Shown piece after piece: positions 25,987 through 36,842 of a stretch of 64,000 nt of DNA. This DNA comes from Salinicola socius (GTDB lineage: Bacteria > Pseudomonadota > Gammaproteobacteria > Pseudomonadales > Halomonadaceae), in NCBI RefSeq assembly GCF_001937195.1, contig NZ_MSDO01000011.1:1-64000 (forward strand), in the 5' to 3' direction. A program made the translations under genes and the position numbers. Position 1 is the stretch's first letter. Every line of letters starts with the position of its first letter. Below the pieces are notes generated by a model. The model did not search any database. It saw only the letters and a program-made list of their open reading frames with translations, and had not been told where the DNA came from.

Positions 25987-26347
25987 GGTGAGTCTCCTGT
26001 CCGTGAAGCGCGATGTCGGGTAACACCGCCGTGTCCGCCTAGTGTAGCGTCTGTCTTCGGAGTTGGCTCTGGAACTCGTGACCGTGAATCCGGAACGCGC
26101 ACGGCGGTGCCGGAATGCATCGTCCGCGCTCCGGAGATCGGACAACGACCGCCAGCAAGGCGCCTTTGCAGCCAGAACAGGTCGGTTGCGCCCAGCATCC
26201 CTTCCCACGATCGATTGGGTCTACCTCCAGCGACGCGCTAGAATTTCCTACCCTAGCGGGTTTTTCGATAAACGCTCTACGCCTAACGTCTGAATCGCTG
26301 TAGCGAAATGTACGCTTTCGCTGCCGACAGCCAGCCCGGAAGATGCC
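25987..26347. other. 361-base divergent intergenic region (hemerythrin gene / rarA)
   Basis: The gap between two divergent genes should hold both promoters. I see no open frame with coding character, no clear -35/-10 pair and no convincing hairpin. A TA-rich patch at about 26240-26280 before rarA (TTTTTCGATAAACG) is the only AT-rich stretch and the best place for a rarA promoter. Confidence 0.5.
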
Positions 26348-27700
26348 ATGGACCTTTTTGCCGACGACGCCTCCCGAGGCGAATCCCGCACGGACAACGC
26401 GCCGCTCGCCTACCGTATGCGACCGCGCACGCTTGACGATTACATCGGTCAGCAGGCACTGGTCGGGCCCGACAAGCCGCTGCGACGCATGGCGGAAACC
26501 GCCAGCGTGCGTTCGATGATTCTGTGGGGGCCACCGGGCGTGGGCAAGACCACGCTGGCCGAGATCCTGGCCGAGGCCTCCGGCGCACGACTCGAGCAGC
26601 TTTCTGCCGTGATGGCCGGGGTCAAGGACATTCGCGCGGCGGTGGAGCGAGCGCGGGAAGGCCAGATGCGCGAGCGCCAGACGCTGCTGTTTCTCGACGA
26701 GATCCACCGTCTCAACAAGAGCCAGCAGGATGCCCTGCTGCCTCACGTCGAATCCGGCCTGCTGACCCTGATCGGTGCCACCACCGAGAACCCCTCGTTC
26801 GAGGTCAACTCGGCGCTGCTGTCCCGGGCCCGGGTCTACGTGCTGAAGACGCTCGACGAGAGCGAGCTGATCACGGTCCTGAAACGCGCCCTCGGCAACG
26901 AGACGCTGGGGCTGGGCGCACGCAACATTCGCGCCAGCGACGACACGCTCTCGATTCTCGCTCGCGCAGCCTCCGGAGACGCACGCCGCGCCCTGGGCCT
27001 GCTGGAAACCGCCTGCGATTTCGCCAAGAGCGACGAACATGGCGAACACCTCGATCGCGATGCCGTGGTCGAAGTGATCGGCCATCAGGGCGCCGCCTTC
27101 GACAAACAGGGAGAGCACTATTACGACCTGCTCTCGGCGATTCACAAGTCGGTGCGCTCGTCGCGCCCCGATTCGGCGCTTCTTTACATTGCCCAGTTCA
27201 TCAGTGGCGGCGGCGATCCGCTGGACATCGTCCGGCGACTGGCCGCCATCGCATCGGAGGACGTGGGTAACGCCGACCCGCGCGCGCTGCCTCTGGTCAT
27301 CTCGGCGTGGGATGCCTACCTACGCCTGGGCGACTACGAGGGTCAGCGTGCCATTGCCCATGCCGCAATCCACCTGGCGATCGCACCCAAGAGCAATCGC
27401 ATCGATCAGGCCTGGAGCCAGGCCAAGGCATTCGTCGCCCAGCATCCCGACCTGGAAGTGCCGGTCTATCTGCGCAATGCACCGACCCAGCTGATGTCGT
27501 CGCTGGGCTACGGCGACGGCTATCGATATGCCCACAGCGAACCCAACGGCTATCCCGCCGGCGCCGAACACGACTGCTGGCCTCCAGAGCTGCCTAGAAC
27601 CCGCTTCTACGAACCCAGCGACTACGGCCAGGAGAAGCGCTTCCAGCAGATGCAGGCGTGGCGCGAGGAACTGGATCGGCAGGCTGACGGCGGCGCCTGA
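26348..27700 (+). CDS. rarA: Replication-associated recombination protein RarA (MgsA)
   Basis: An AAA+ ATPase related to clamp loaders that acts at stalled replication forks and binds SSB. The 450-residue product has the typical opening [18 protein letters not shown], Walker [13 protein letters not shown] near 60, Walker [21 protein letters not shown], sensor [20 protein letters not shown], and the C-terminal tetramerisation part with [22 protein letters not shown] spread over about 240-265. In many gammaproteobacteria rarA sits next to lolA and ftsK as here, but in this window it converges on lolA in place of following it. Confidence 0.96.
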   Translation: MDLFADDASRGESRTDNAPLAYRMRPRTLDDYIGQQALVGPDKPLRRMAETASVRSMILWGPPGVGKTTLAEILAEASGARLEQLSAVMAGVKDIRAAVERAREGQMRERQTLLFLDEIHRLNKSQQDALLPHVESGLLTLIGATTENPSFEVNSALLSRARVYVLKTLDESELITVLKRALGNETLGLGARNIRASDDTLSILARAASGDARRALGLLETACDFAKSDEHGEHLDRDAVVEVIGHQGAAFDKQGEHYYDLLSAIHKSVRSSRPDSALLYIAQFISGGGDPLDIVRRLAAIASEDVGNADPRALPLVISAWDAYLRLGDYEGQRAIAHAAIHLAIAPKSNRIDQAWSQAKAFVAQHPDLEVPVYLRNAPTQLMSSLGYGDGYRYAHSEPNGYPAGAEHDCWPPELPRTRFYEPSDYGQEKRFQQMQAWREELDRQADGGA

Positions 27701-27760
27701 TCCGCCACGTTCGGAGCGGCAGGGACTATCAGCAAGAGCCGCTCGTGTGTGATGGCTGCC

Positions 27761-27803
27761 AAAAGCACTCGCCCCCGTCGTGGCAACCACGGCGGGGGCG
27801 AGT
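27761..27803 (-). terminator. Intrinsic terminator of lolA, shared with rarA
   Basis: A 17-bp stem (27767-27783 with 27787-27803, one G-U pair) closes a 3-base loop. On the minus strand it is followed closely by GCTTTT, so it terminates lolA. It also lies 60 bases after the rarA stop and may act for both. Confidence 0.8.
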
Positions 27804-27822
27804 CGACTGACGGACGAAAGCG

Positions 27823-28479
27823 TTACGGCGTCGCGGGCGACTGCTCTCGGATCACGTCAGCGCCCTCGGGGGCCTGAAACTGGAACTGGGCGGGATCGAT
27901 ATCGACGTTGGTCTGCGCATTGTCGAAGTCGATCGCGGTGCGTTGTCCGGTGCTGTCGGTCATCTGCAGCGCATCGAGTTTCTCGCTGTAGAAGGTCAGC
28001 TTGAGCTGCTCGAACAGGGTATCGTTGGCCTGCGGCACCAGGGTGAAGGTCTCGCTGGCGCCCTGCTGCTGCCGCGACACGTCGTAATTGTCGGAGAGCT
28101 CCGAGGCGCTCCCGGAGAGCAGCAGCGCTGGCGTGTGGGTGACGCGGTCATCCAGCGGCTGGATGGTGACCTGCTCGAGATCGGGATCGTAAAGCGACAC
28201 CTCGTCACCGTCGGAAACCACCAGCTGGCGATACGGCTCGTTCACGGCCCAGCGGAAATGTCCGGGACGAGACAGCCACATATGCCCGCTGGTGTCCTGC
28301 AGACTCGAACCCGATGCATCCAGGATCTGCTGCGTGAAGTCCGCCGAATAGGTCTTCAGCGGCTCGAGCAGATGGGTCAGGCGATCGGCGGAGGCCTGAT
28401 CCGCCAGCGCCGCCTGGGTCATCAACACCGGCGTCAACAGCAACGAACCGGCAACGGCCAACATCTTCATCTTGCGCAT
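27823..28479 (-). CDS. lolA: Outer-membrane lipoprotein carrier LolA
   Basis: Periplasmic chaperone that carries lipoproteins from LolCDE to LolB. The 218-residue product has a signal peptide (about 1-26, ending AALADQ), then LTHLLEPLKTYSADFTQQ, SGHMWLSRPGHFRWAV, DGDEVSLYDPDLEQVT and QPLDDRVTHTPALLLSG, all in the LolA order. ATG codons at 28485 and 28479 are both in frame; AAGGA abuts the first and is 6 bases from the second, so the second is chosen. It lies downstream of ftsK as in E. coli, with a terminator between. Confidence 0.94.
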   Translation of the reverse strand: MRKMKMLAVAGSLLLTPVLMTQAALADQASADRLTHLLEPLKTYSADFTQQILDASGSSLQDTSGHMWLSRPGHFRWAVNEPYRQLVVSDGDEVSLYDPDLEQVTIQPLDDRVTHTPALLLSGSASELSDNYDVSRQQQGASETFTLVPQANDTLFEQLKLTFYSEKLDALQMTDSTGQRTAIDFDNAQTNVDIDPAQFQFQAPEGADVIREQSPATP

Positions 28480-28561
28480 GCGCATTCCTTATCGTGAATC
28501 GACGACCTTGCATCGACGATCTTGACTCAATGGCGTGGAATCATCGTGGTGATGAGACAGC

Positions 28562-28596
28562 AAAACGGCCGTAGGGTTTAATCTCACCCTGCGGCC
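28562..28596 (-). terminator. Intrinsic terminator of ftsK
   Basis: An 11-bp stem (28567-28577 with 28586-28596, one G-U pair) closes an 8-base loop. On the minus strand it is followed by GTTTTG. It begins about 13 bases past the ftsK stop. Confidence 0.75.
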
Positions 28597-28608
28597 GCTG
28601 GCACCCGA

Positions 28609-31600
28609 TCAGTGGCCGAGGGGCGGCGGCGCGAGCACCTCTCGCGAACCGTTGTTGCCCATCGAGGAGACGACACCGGCCTGCTCCATCGCCTCGACCA
28701 GCCGCGCGGCGCGATTGTAGCCGATCTTGAAACGACGCTGGACGGCGGAAATGGAAGCCCGCCGTGTCTCGGTGACGAACTGCACGGCCTCGTCATAGAG
28801 GGCATCCTGTTCGGCATCGTCACCGTCACCGCCGTCGGCCTCGAGCCCGGCAAGCGCGTCGGCGGAGACCCCGCCCGACAGAATCTCCTCGATGTATTCC
28901 GGCTCGCCGCGGCGTTTCCAGTCCTCGACGATACGATGCACTTCATCATCGTCGACGAACGCGCCGTGGACGCGCTGCGGCATGCCGGCACCGGCCGGCA
29001 GATAGAGCATGTCGCCGTGGCCGAGCAGGTTCTCGGCGCCACCCTGATCGAGAATGGTGCGAGAATCGATCTTGGAGGAGACCTGGAACGCCATGCGCGT
29101 CGGAATATTGGCCTTTATCAACCCCGTCACCACGTCGACCGATGGCCGCTGGGTGGCCAGAATCAAGTGAATACCGGCCGCTCGTGCCTTCTGGGCCAGG
29201 CGCGCAATCAGCTCTTCGACCTTCTTGCCCACGATCATGAACATGTCGGCGAATTCGTCGATCACCACCACGATGTAGGGAAGCTTGCCGAGCACCGGTG
29301 GCGGCTGATGCATCTCCCACGGCTGCGGCTCCCACATCGGGTCCTGAACCTGGGCACCGTGGCTTTCGGCCTCGTCGAGCTTGGCATTGAAGCCGGCAAT
29401 GTTACGCACGCCCATCGCCGCCATGAGCTTGTAGCGTCGCTCCATCTCGGCGACACACCAGCGCAAGGCATTGGCGGCCTCTTTCATGTCGGTGACGACG
29501 GGCGCCAGCAGATGCGGTATCCCATCGTAGACGGAAAGCTCGAGCATCTTGGGATCGACCATAATCATGCGAACCTCGTCCGGCGTCGCCTTCAGCAACA
29601 TCGACACGAGCATGGTGTTGATACCCACCGACTTGCCCGAGCCGGTGGTGCCGGCGACCAGCAGATGCGGCATCTTGTTGAGATTGGCGACCACCGGCTT
29701 GCCGCCGATGTCCTGACCCAAGGCCAAAGTGACCGGCGATTCGGCATTCTGGTAGACGTCCGAGTCCAGCACCTGACGGATGCGAATCATCGCCCGGTTG
29801 GGATTGGGAATCTCGATCCCCACCGTCGGCTTGCCGGGAATGATCTCGACCACGCGCACGCTCTTGACCATCAGCGAGCGCGCCAGGTCCTTGGCCAGGT
29901 TGCTGATCTTGGAAACCTTCACCCCGGCCGCCGGACGAATCTCGAAGCGGGTGATCACCGGCCCGGGCCAGGTTTCGACCACTTCCGCCTTGACGCCATA
30001 CTCCCGCAGTCGCATCTCGAGCAGATCGGCCATATCCGCCAGCTGCTCGGGGGTGTAGTTCGGCTGTTCGGGGTCGGCGGGCGTGGTCAGCCGAATCGAG
30101 GGCAGATTGCCGCTCGGCTCCGGCATGTCATCCATGACCGGGCGCTGACTTTGCAAATGCTCGACGGTCCACAGCGTCGGCTGGTCGTCAGCCGCCGCTC
30201 TGGCTTGAGCCGCCGTCGCCAACTGCCCCCCCTCGCTCGACGTAGGCGTAGGCGTGGGCGTGGGCGTGGGCGCATACTGCGGCGTCGCGGCGGGCGTCGC
30301 GGCGGGCGTCGCGAGACCATTAGCGCCCCCGCGACTTTCCTCCACCGCAGCCCGATCGCCGTCGGCGATGTCGAAACGCGGTTCCTGACGCTGGGTTCGC
30401 TCGACCGACACCCCTGCCGACTCCTGCGCCGGTCCGGACGCAAACCCCGGATCCGAAGGCATTTCACCACTGTCCGCTTCGACTTCTCGCCAGTTCACAC
30501 GCGGGTGACGGCGCTGATCGTCTGCCGGTTCGGTCGGGAACGCCTGCCGCGATGCGACTCTCGAATCGTCGCTATCGATCTCCGGTTCCTCGGTATCGAA
30601 TGTCGATTCACCGGTATCGATGATCGCCCCGTGGTCATGGGTGGCCGTTGCCGAAGGCCGTTCGGCGATCGGTTCCTGACGTTCGGCACGAATGCCCCAT
30701 TGATGCGTCGGCGCGTCCTCGTCGGTTGCGGACAGCCCGGATTCGCGGGCAGCACGCTCGGACTCGTCGCTGGCAACCCCCGAAGCGGGAGCTTGCTGAC
30801 GACGCTCGTACTGACTTGGCGGCGTTTCGACGAGCGTGGGCTCGGGGGCATCATCACGATCGGTGAACGGCTCGGAGGCGAACTCGCCTGCCGGTGCCTG
30901 AAAAGCATCGGGGATACGCCGCCGGGTAACGTCGGCGCGGAACGGTGCCCGTTCCGCCTTGCCATCCGACTCGATAACGGGCCTGCCTTCCGGTTCGACG
31001 GCGGAGATCGCGGAGGAACCAGCGACCACACTCTCGGCGCCATCGGTCGCGGAGATTCTGTTCGGCGTCGTGTCGATGGATCGCTCGTCGGAAGCGCGCT
31101 GAGCGGGAGAGAAATGCCGAGCCGATGTCGGTTCCGCGAACCGTGTCGGCGGTGTCGTCCGCGGCGACACGCCGGGGGCTTCATCCGGCGTCCGACCCAA
31201 AGTGGGTTCGCGAGACTCGTCACGCTGCTGACGAGCGGTGTAAGAAGACTCGGGACGCTTGGCGGACGGTGTACGTGCCGGGACGTCCCAGGGAATGTCG
31301 GTGCGACCGTCATGTCGCCACATCGAGCTACCGCGCTGTTCGTGTCCGTCGACGGCAGCACCGACGGCATCCTCCCACGCCGGTTCCTGACGGGTGGCAT
31401 GGGCGCCACCCTCGTCGTCTTCCCAACGCTCCAGATCCGGCGCCTTGTTCCAGGGCAACCACCTGGCCCACCATGCGGTCTTGCCGGACGACGCTTCCTC
31501 CAGCGCCACGTTGTCGTCGTCCTCGATTGCCACGTCGTCGACACGATCATGGTCAGCCGCCACACGACGTGCCTCGGCATTATCGAGACGGCGGTTAGCT

Positions 31601-32280
31601 CGCACTTCGCGCTGCTCGCCCGCCTTGGCTTTCGTCCACTGGAACAATCGGTTGAGCGAGCTGCCAAGCTCATCCATTACCGTCAACCAGGACATCCCGG
31701 AGAACAGCGTGAAGCCTGACATGAAGGCCGCGATCGCGATCAGCGTGGTGCCCCGCACGCCAACCAGCGACGTCAGCGAACCGGCGATGCCTCGGCCGAG
31801 AATACCGCCAGCTTGATTGGGCAGATCGCTGGAAGCGTTATAGAAATGCAGATCGCCCAGGGTGGTCGTGCTCATCAGCAGCAATACCAGCCCACCGGTG
31901 TGCACGGCCAGCGCCATGGGGTCCCAGGCAATCTGGACCTGGGACTGCCGCATCAGGCGCCAGGCACCCAGACCGAACATGCCAGGCCACCAGAGGGCGC
32001 TGGCACCAAACAGGGAATAGAGCACGTCCGACAACCAGGCGCCGATCCGGCCCATCCAGTTGGAAACCGACTGATCCGGCCCGCTGTGAGACCACCCGGG
32101 GTCCGTCGGCGTGTAGCTGAATAGCGCCAGTAGCAGAAAGACGCAAATGGCGAGCAGCAGAATCACGGCACCTTCACGTGTCACGCCCTGTAGGCGCATG
32201 ATCACGTGGCGGGCCTGCTCCTTGGCTTGCGCTTGCGTAGATGAACGACGGCTCTTCTTGGCCGAACTCTTGGCACTCAA
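28609..32280 (-). CDS. ftsK: DNA translocase FtsK
   Basis: Septal DNA pump that clears chromosome termini and activates XerCD at dif. About 1,223 residues. Four to five N-terminal membrane helices (within about 25-195) anchor it; a long acidic, Arg/Pro/Thr-rich linker (about 200-720, ending in [13 protein letters not shown]) follows; the RecA-like motor (about 740-1140) has [12 protein letters not shown] and [12 protein letters not shown]; the C-terminal gamma winged helix (about 1150-1223) has [19 protein letters not shown]. No ATG lies at the N-terminus. TTG at 32280 is preferred because GAGGGG lies about 10 bases upstream; GTG at 32334 has no site. Confidence 0.95.
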   Translation of the reverse strand: MSAKSSAKKSRRSSTQAQAKEQARHVIMRLQGVTREGAVILLLAICVFLLLALFSYTPTDPGWSHSGPDQSVSNWMGRIGAWLSDVLYSLFGASALWWPGMFGLGAWRLMRQSQVQIAWDPMALAVHTGGLVLLLMSTTTLGDLHFYNASSDLPNQAGGILGRGIAGSLTSLVGVRGTTLIAIAAFMSGFTLFSGMSWLTVMDELGSSLNRLFQWTKAKAGEQREVRANRRLDNAEARRVAADHDRVDDVAIEDDDNVALEEASSGKTAWWARWLPWNKAPDLERWEDDEGGAHATRQEPAWEDAVGAAVDGHEQRGSSMWRHDGRTDIPWDVPARTPSAKRPESSYTARQQRDESREPTLGRTPDEAPGVSPRTTPPTRFAEPTSARHFSPAQRASDERSIDTTPNRISATDGAESVVAGSSAISAVEPEGRPVIESDGKAERAPFRADVTRRRIPDAFQAPAGEFASEPFTDRDDAPEPTLVETPPSQYERRQQAPASGVASDESERAARESGLSATDEDAPTHQWGIRAERQEPIAERPSATATHDHGAIIDTGESTFDTEEPEIDSDDSRVASRQAFPTEPADDQRRHPRVNWREVEADSGEMPSDPGFASGPAQESAGVSVERTQRQEPRFDIADGDRAAVEESRGGANGLATPAATPAATPQYAPTPTPTPTPTSSEGGQLATAAQARAAADDQPTLWTVEHLQSQRPVMDDMPEPSGNLPSIRLTTPADPEQPNYTPEQLADMADLLEMRLREYGVKAEVVETWPGPVITRFEIRPAAGVKVSKISNLAKDLARSLMVKSVRVVEIIPGKPTVGIEIPNPNRAMIRIRQVLDSDVYQNAESPVTLALGQDIGGKPVVANLNKMPHLLVAGTTGSGKSVGINTMLVSMLLKATPDEVRMIMVDPKMLELSVYDGIPHLLAPVVTDMKEAANALRWCVAEMERRYKLMAAMGVRNIAGFNAKLDEAESHGAQVQDPMWEPQPWEMHQPPPVLGKLPYIVVVIDEFADMFMIVGKKVEELIARLAQKARAAGIHLILATQRPSVDVVTGLIKANIPTRMAFQVSSKIDSRTILDQGGAENLLGHGDMLYLPAGAGMPQRVHGAFVDDDEVHRIVEDWKRRGEPEYIEEILSGGVSADALAGLEADGGDGDDAEQDALYDEAVQFVTETRRASISAVQRRFKIGYNRAARLVEAMEQAGVVSSMGNNGSREVLAPPPLGH

Positions 32281-32492
32281 CTGATCAACCCCCTCGCGCC
32301 TGGTCTGGCGTGGCGTAGCGCAATCAACGGCCACACCGCTGGCGGCATTCCATTCCGCTCACGGCGTTGGCGATCAACAGCCGAACCCGTTAACGGGTCC
32401 GGCCTCTTCGACCCGCCATCATACCGGGGGGCGCGCCGACATCACAGGGGGCGCCGACAGGTCGCCAGACCCGTCATCTGTCATGCATCCAC

Positions 32493-34529
32493 TCAAGCCG
32501 ATAGCGTTTCGTCGGCCGTCGTTCGCGCCAGAGCACCCCGGGAGGACGGCAAGGCGCCAACGGGCGACTCCGGCTCGGCCTGTACCGTGCTGCGCAACCG
32601 GAATAGCGAGACGGTGTCCGCCAGCTGGCGACTCTGCTCGTTCAGCTGTTGCGTCGAAGCACTGGATTGGCGCACGAGCGCCGCGTTGCTCTGGGTCGTC
32701 TCGTCGATCTGCGAGATCGCCAGATTGATCTGCTCGATCCCGTGGGACTGCTCTTCCGACGCCAGACGGATCTCCGAGATCAGCGTGCTGATGCGCTCGA
32801 CCTGAGACACGATTTCGGTGACCCGCTGCCCTGCCTCCGCCGCACGCAGGTTGCCGCCGTCGACCTCGTTCACCGTCTTTCCGATCAGCGCCTTGATCTG
32901 CTGGGCCGATGTGGCGCAGCGCTCCGCCAAGCTGCGGACCTCCTGAGCAACCACTGCGAACCCTCGACCATGTTCGCCCGCCCGTGCCGCTTCGACGGAG
33001 GCGTTCAGCGCCAGCAGATTGGTCTGGAAGGCAATGCCATCGATCACGCCGACCACCTCGGATATCTGCTTCGCCATGCCGACGATGCGCTGCATCGCTT
33101 CGGCCGTCGCCTCGACGGTACCCTGCGCCTCACCCGCCGCCACTGCGGTTCGTCGGGCCTGCTCATCGCTCTCCTGCGCCCGCTGGGCATTCTGCCGCAC
33201 CGTCGCATTGATCTGCTCGGTACTGGCAGCCGTTTCCTCGAGGCTCGCGGCCTGGGATTCGGTGCGCGATGCAAGCTCGCCATTGCCCGATGCCAGTTCG
33301 CGGGTATGGCTTTCGGTCTGCGCAACGGCGCCACGCACCTGGCCCACGATGCGCTCGAGCCCATCGCCTATGCCGTTCATGGCACCGACCAATTGGCCGA
33401 TCTCATCACCGCGACGCGTCTCTATGCGCTGCGACAGATCGCCCTCTGCGAGAGCCTGCGCCAGACCCACGGCACGATTCATGGGTCGTGTCACCACCCG
33501 TTTAACGACCCAGTAGAGCGTGAAGCTCAAGCCCGCCGCGAGGGCGAGCGCAATCAGCAGGAACCGGTTCCGCGCCGCGACCACGCCGGCCTGAATCTCA
33601 TCGACCGAAACCGATCCGGCCACGACCCACTGCCATTCGGGATAGCGCGAATAGAGAACCAGCCGCTCTTCGCCGCTCCTGGCGGCGTAGTCGATCTCGC
33701 CGGAGTCCTGGTCGAACATCGGCCTGAAGACAGCTCCGTTATCGCTGTCCAACAGATTCTGCCCTTCGTAGGGTCCGCCCGCGATCACCTCGCCAGCGCG
33801 ATCGCCGGCTGCAGAGATCAACATGGTGTAACCCGCCTCGCCGATCCCCATTTCCCGAATGCGGTCCTGAACCTGGGCCATCTCGGCGCTGACGTCCACG
33901 CCCACGAACAGCGCCCCGACGACCTGGCCATCGCCATCCTGAATCGGCTGATACTTGGTGATGTAGGGAATGCCGAAAAGCGTGGCGAGACCGATGTACG
34001 GCTGATTTGCCATCAGCTTGGCGTAGCTCTTCGAGCCTCTGTCGAGCAAGGTTCCCATCGCCCTCTCGCCCTTCTCGTTCTTCAGCGAGGTGGAAATCCG
34101 CACGAAATCGTCGCCGTCACGGGCGAATATCGTCGCCGGCGTTCCCGTCTGGGCGGTGAAGCGATCCAGCTTCCAGGTGTTGTCGTTGAGGACTTCCAGC
34201 CCGTCCTTGAGCGTCGGCGTCGGACGTCCGGAAACCTCGACGAGCTGATCCGGGCTCAGGGCGAATCGACCGGAGTACTGGTCGGAGAAGATGTTCAGAA
34301 ACCGATCCGCCTGCTGCTGCAGGCTGTAATCGAACAGCGACAGCATGTCTCCGATGGAGTCCTGCTGCGTTTGCAGTTCATGCGCAGTGGCCGCGCGCAG
34401 CTGTGACGTGCTGTTCTGGGCCATGGCGAAAGCCAACCCCATGAGCACGGCGACCTGCAACAAGGCGACGATGAGGGCCAGCTTGGTACCGATACTGGCG
34501 TGACGAAAGCGCTGTCGGAGTGCAGCCAT
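32493..34529 (-). CDS. Methyl-accepting chemotaxis protein with Cache sensor
   Basis: A 678-residue chemoreceptor. One membrane helix (about 15-37), a large periplasmic Cache_3-Cache_2-type sensor (about 40-320, with [20 protein letters not shown] and [15 protein letters not shown]), a second helix (about 322-345), a HAMP domain starting [20 protein letters not shown], and the signalling hairpin whose tip reads [20 protein letters not shown]. The ligand is unknown; Cache sensors of this type often bind small carboxylates or amino acids. There is no terminal NWETF-like tether for CheR. A sigma-28-like promoter lies 33 bases upstream. No other chemotaxis or flagellar genes are near, so it is an orphan receptor. 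Confidence 0.95.
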   Translation of the reverse strand: MAALRQRFRHASIGTKLALIVALLQVAVLMGLAFAMAQNSTSQLRAATAHELQTQQDSIGDMLSLFDYSLQQQADRFLNIFSDQYSGRFALSPDQLVEVSGRPTPTLKDGLEVLNDNTWKLDRFTAQTGTPATIFARDGDDFVRISTSLKNEKGERAMGTLLDRGSKSYAKLMANQPYIGLATLFGIPYITKYQPIQDGDGQVVGALFVGVDVSAEMAQVQDRIREMGIGEAGYTMLISAAGDRAGEVIAGGPYEGQNLLDSDNGAVFRPMFDQDSGEIDYAARSGEERLVLYSRYPEWQWVVAGSVSVDEIQAGVVAARNRFLLIALALAAGLSFTLYWVVKRVVTRPMNRAVGLAQALAEGDLSQRIETRRGDEIGQLVGAMNGIGDGLERIVGQVRGAVAQTESHTRELASGNGELASRTESQAASLEETAASTEQINATVRQNAQRAQESDEQARRTAVAAGEAQGTVEATAEAMQRIVGMAKQISEVVGVIDGIAFQTNLLALNASVEAARAGEHGRGFAVVAQEVRSLAERCATSAQQIKALIGKTVNEVDGGNLRAAEAGQRVTEIVSQVERISTLISEIRLASEEQSHGIEQINLAISQIDETTQSNAALVRQSSASTQQLNEQSRQLADTVSLFRLRSTVQAEPESPVGALPSSRGALARTTADETLSA

Positions 34530-34561
34530 GGATCTTTCCGCGAGTTATGGAGTCGAGGAGC

Positions 34562-34588
34562 TTATCGGCGGCCGCAAAGAGAATCTTG
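34562..34588 (-). promoter_or_regulatory. Candidate sigma-28 (FliA) promoter of the chemoreceptor gene
   Basis: On the minus strand, GCCGATAA (complement of 34562-34569) is an exact match to the FliA -10 box. CAAG (complement of 34585-34588) lies 15 bases upstream at the -35 position (consensus TAAA, two of four match). This would put the transcript start near 34555, giving a 5' leader of about 26 bases. Placement before a chemoreceptor fits. Confidence 0.7.
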
Positions 34589-34673
34589 ATGACGGTCACG
34601 ACAAAATCGTGTCCGGGCAAGACGCCATCCGGGTTTGCTATGCTGGGGGCCGCTTTCTCATCCGGCCATCTGC

Positions 34674-35417
34674 ATGCTGCCCTGGTTACCGCCTCACATC
34701 GTCGCTTTCCCACCCGCCGCCCAGGCGCTCGATGACCCTGACGGCCTGTTGGCCGCGGGCGGCGCGCTGACGCCCGACTGGCTATTGAGCGCTTATCGTC
34801 ACGGCATCTTTCCCTGGTATGGCGAGGGCCAGCCGGTGCTGTGGTGGTCGCCGAATCCGCGCATGGTGCTGTTCCCCGAGGAGATCCGCATTCGCCGAAG
34901 CCTGGCCAAACGCCTGCGCAACGGCGGCTTTCAGGTCAGCTTCGATCACGCATTCGAGCGCGTCATCGCCGCCTGCGCCGAAACCCGCGCCGAGGCCGAG
35001 GGGACCTGGATCGACGACGCCATGCGCGAGGCCTACGTGGATCTTCATCACCTGGGCCATGCGCATAGCGTCGAGGTGTGGCAGGGAGAAGTTCTGGTCG
35101 GCGGGCTGTACGGGCTGTCGATCGGCCGCATCTTTTTCGGGGAGTCGATGTTCAGCCACGTCCCCGATGCCTCAAAGGTGGCGCTGGTCCATCTGGCCCG
35201 GCGCCTCCAGCGTCACGGCTTCACCTTGATCGACTGCCAGATGCATACGCCCCACCTGGCCAGCATGGGCGCCAGAGACATCGCCCGGGATACGTTCCTC
35301 GACTATCTTGAGAACAGTCTCGGACTCGGGAGCGAAAGCCTCGTCAACAAGGCTTCTCTCGAAAACGATCTCACTGCCCTCAACCCGGCCGATCCCTGGT
35401 CAACGGAGTCAACGTGA
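34674..35417 (+). CDS. aat: Leucyl/phenylalanyl-tRNA-protein transferase Aat
   Basis: Adds Leu or Phe from tRNA to N-terminal Arg or Lys, creating degrons for ClpS/ClpAP. The 247-residue product shows the family N-terminus FPPAAQALDDPDGLLAAGGA, the hallmark YRHGIFPWY, WWSPNPRMVLFP, GTWIDDAMREAYVDLHHLG, HSVEVWQGEVLVGGLYG, FFGESMFS and DCQMHTPHLASMGA. The ATG at 34674 fits the family start although no good ribosome site precedes it. The end overlaps bpt by 4 bases (GTGA), so the two transferases are translationally coupled. Confidence 0.96.
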   Translation: MLPWLPPHIVAFPPAAQALDDPDGLLAAGGALTPDWLLSAYRHGIFPWYGEGQPVLWWSPNPRMVLFPEEIRIRRSLAKRLRNGGFQVSFDHAFERVIAACAETRAEAEGTWIDDAMREAYVDLHHLGHAHSVEVWQGEVLVGGLYGLSIGRIFFGESMFSHVPDASKVALVHLARRLQRHGFTLIDCQMHTPHLASMGARDIARDTFLDYLENSLGLGSESLVNKASLENDLTALNPADPWSTEST

Positions 35418-36172
35418 GCAGCGGCAATGCGAACAACCCGCAACGTCAGGCACGCGATCTTCGTTTTTTCCTGACGGTGCCCCACCCCTGCAGCTATCTG
35501 GCTGGCCGTGAAGCCACGACGCTGTTTCTCGACCCACAGGAAACCGTAGCTTCCGACGTCTACGACGCCCTCACGCTATTGGGATTTCGGCGCAGCGGCA
35601 GCAATCTCTATCGCCCCCATTGCGAGGCTTGCAATGCCTGCACATCGGTCAGAATTCCGGTCGAAGAGTTCGTGCCATCGCGAACACAGCGCAAGCTGAT
35701 CAACCGCAACCGCGACCTTACCCTGCAGGTACGGCCAACCGAGTTCGATGAGCAGCACTACGCACTCTATGCGCGCTACATTCACGCCAGACATGCGGAT
35801 GGCGACATGTTCCCCCCCAGCCGGGAGCAGTACCGAACGTTCCTGACCCAATCGCATCCCTTTGCCAATCTGCTGGAATTTCGGCTGGGCACTCAGTTGA
35901 TGGCCGTTGCCGCCACGGACCTGCTCGGCCATGGACTCTCTGCGATCTATACGTTCTTCGACCCGGATCCGATCTTCGAGCGACGTTCGCTGGGCAGCTT
36001 TGCCATCCTCCGTCAGATCGAACTGGCCAGTGAGCGCCAATTGCCCCATGTCTATCTCGGCTATTGGATCCGTGCCTGCCAGAAAATGCGTTACAAGCAG
36101 GACTACCAGCCGCTCGAATATCTCAACGGCGGGCGCTGGCAACGCATGGTCCCGGCGACAGCCCTGCGCTAG
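35414..36172 (+). CDS. bpt: Aspartate/glutamate leucyltransferase Bpt (ATE1-like)
   Basis: Attaches leucine to N-terminal Asp or Glu, the second branch of the bacterial N-degron pathway, absent from E. coli. The 252-residue protein has the cysteine-rich N-terminal ATE motif (HPCSYLAGREATTLFLDP, YRPHCEACNACTSVRIPVEE) and the C-terminal acyltransferase half with HADGDMFPPSREQYRTFL, YTFFDPDP, SLGSFAILRQIELA and YLGYWIRACQKMRYKQDYQP. The GTG at 35414 overlaps the aat stop; GGAG lies 6 bases before it. Naming follows Bpt of Vibrio. Confidence 0.95.
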   Translation: MSSGNANNPQRQARDLRFFLTVPHPCSYLAGREATTLFLDPQETVASDVYDALTLLGFRRSGSNLYRPHCEACNACTSVRIPVEEFVPSRTQRKLINRNRDLTLQVRPTEFDEQHYALYARYIHARHADGDMFPPSREQYRTFLTQSHPFANLLEFRLGTQLMAVAATDLLGHGLSAIYTFFDPDPIFERRSLGSFAILRQIELASERQLPHVYLGYWIRACQKMRYKQDYQPLEYLNGGRWQRMVPATALR

Positions 36173-36442
36173 CGCAACCGGCTCGGCAGGAGAGGTCGCA
36201 AACGTCACGACACTCATGCCCGCGGACGAATTCTGGCCCGATTTCAAGCGTATTTTTGCCTTCCCCGACGAGATGGCCCATAATATCGCGCACTTCAGAG
36301 GCTCAAGGGCGGGCCGGCTCGATGCCGACGTGAATGGCGACACTGCCGTTCGCGTTGATTTACGTTGATTGCCGACCGCAAGGCGCCATGCCAGGCCCTC
36401 ACACCAAGCCCCATGCTCAAACGTTCAAGAGGGATCGCCTAT

Positions 36443-36661
36443 ATGGCACGAGAAGATCATATCGAAATGGAAGGCGTCGTCGTCGACACGCTTCCCAACA
36501 CCATGTTCCGCGTTGAACTGGAAAACGGCCACGTCGTGACCGCCCATATTTCCGGCAAGATGCGCAAGAACTACATCCGCATCCTGACTGGTGACAAGGT
36601 CAAGGTAGAGCTGACTCCCTACGACCTATCCAAAGGCCGCATCGTCTACCGCTCTCGCTAA
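36443..36661 (+). CDS. infA: Translation initiation factor IF-1
   Basis: A 72-residue OB-fold protein that binds the ribosomal A site during initiation. [20 protein letters not shown], then [20 protein letters not shown] and [20 protein letters not shown] are nearly invariant in gammaproteobacteria. The ATG at 36443 has AGAGGG about 10 bases upstream; the longer frame starting at 36365 is leader. It lies between bpt and the convergent clpA, as in E. coli and Pseudomonas. The 270-base gap before it holds no recognisable gene or tRNA. Confidence 0.98.
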   Translation: MAREDHIEMEGVVVDTLPNTMFRVELENGHVVTAHISGKMRKNYIRILTGDKVKVELTPYDLSKGRIVYRSR

Positions 36662-36773
36662 TTCCGCGGCCCATCTCGGCGTGACCCTGTCTCGGCGATC
36701 TCCCGCCTTCCGGGAAAATACCTGACCTCCTGGTCGGGCGTCAGGCAGACGAGAGCAGAGATGCAAAGAATCG

Positions 36774-36808
36774 AAAAACGCCTCGCCATGTTGCCATGGC
36801 GAGGCGTT
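36774..36808 (-). terminator. Intrinsic terminator of clpA
   Basis: A perfect 14-bp stem (36777-36790 with 36795-36808) closes a TTGC loop. On the minus strand the arm ends in a TTTTT run. It lies 35 bases past the clpA stop and may also stop infA transcripts coming from the other side. Confidence 0.88.
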
Positions 36809-36842
36809 GTCGTTTCCGTTCCACCGCAAGGCGCTGACCTTG

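Noticed and set aside
28612-31719. 1,035-codon plus-strand open frame
   Set aside because: Antisense shadow of ftsK, rich in Arg, His and Gly with no domain.
36173-36442. Possible tRNA gene between bpt and infA, by analogy with serW near infA in E. coli
   Set aside because: No T-loop or CCA-end pattern is present in this gap.
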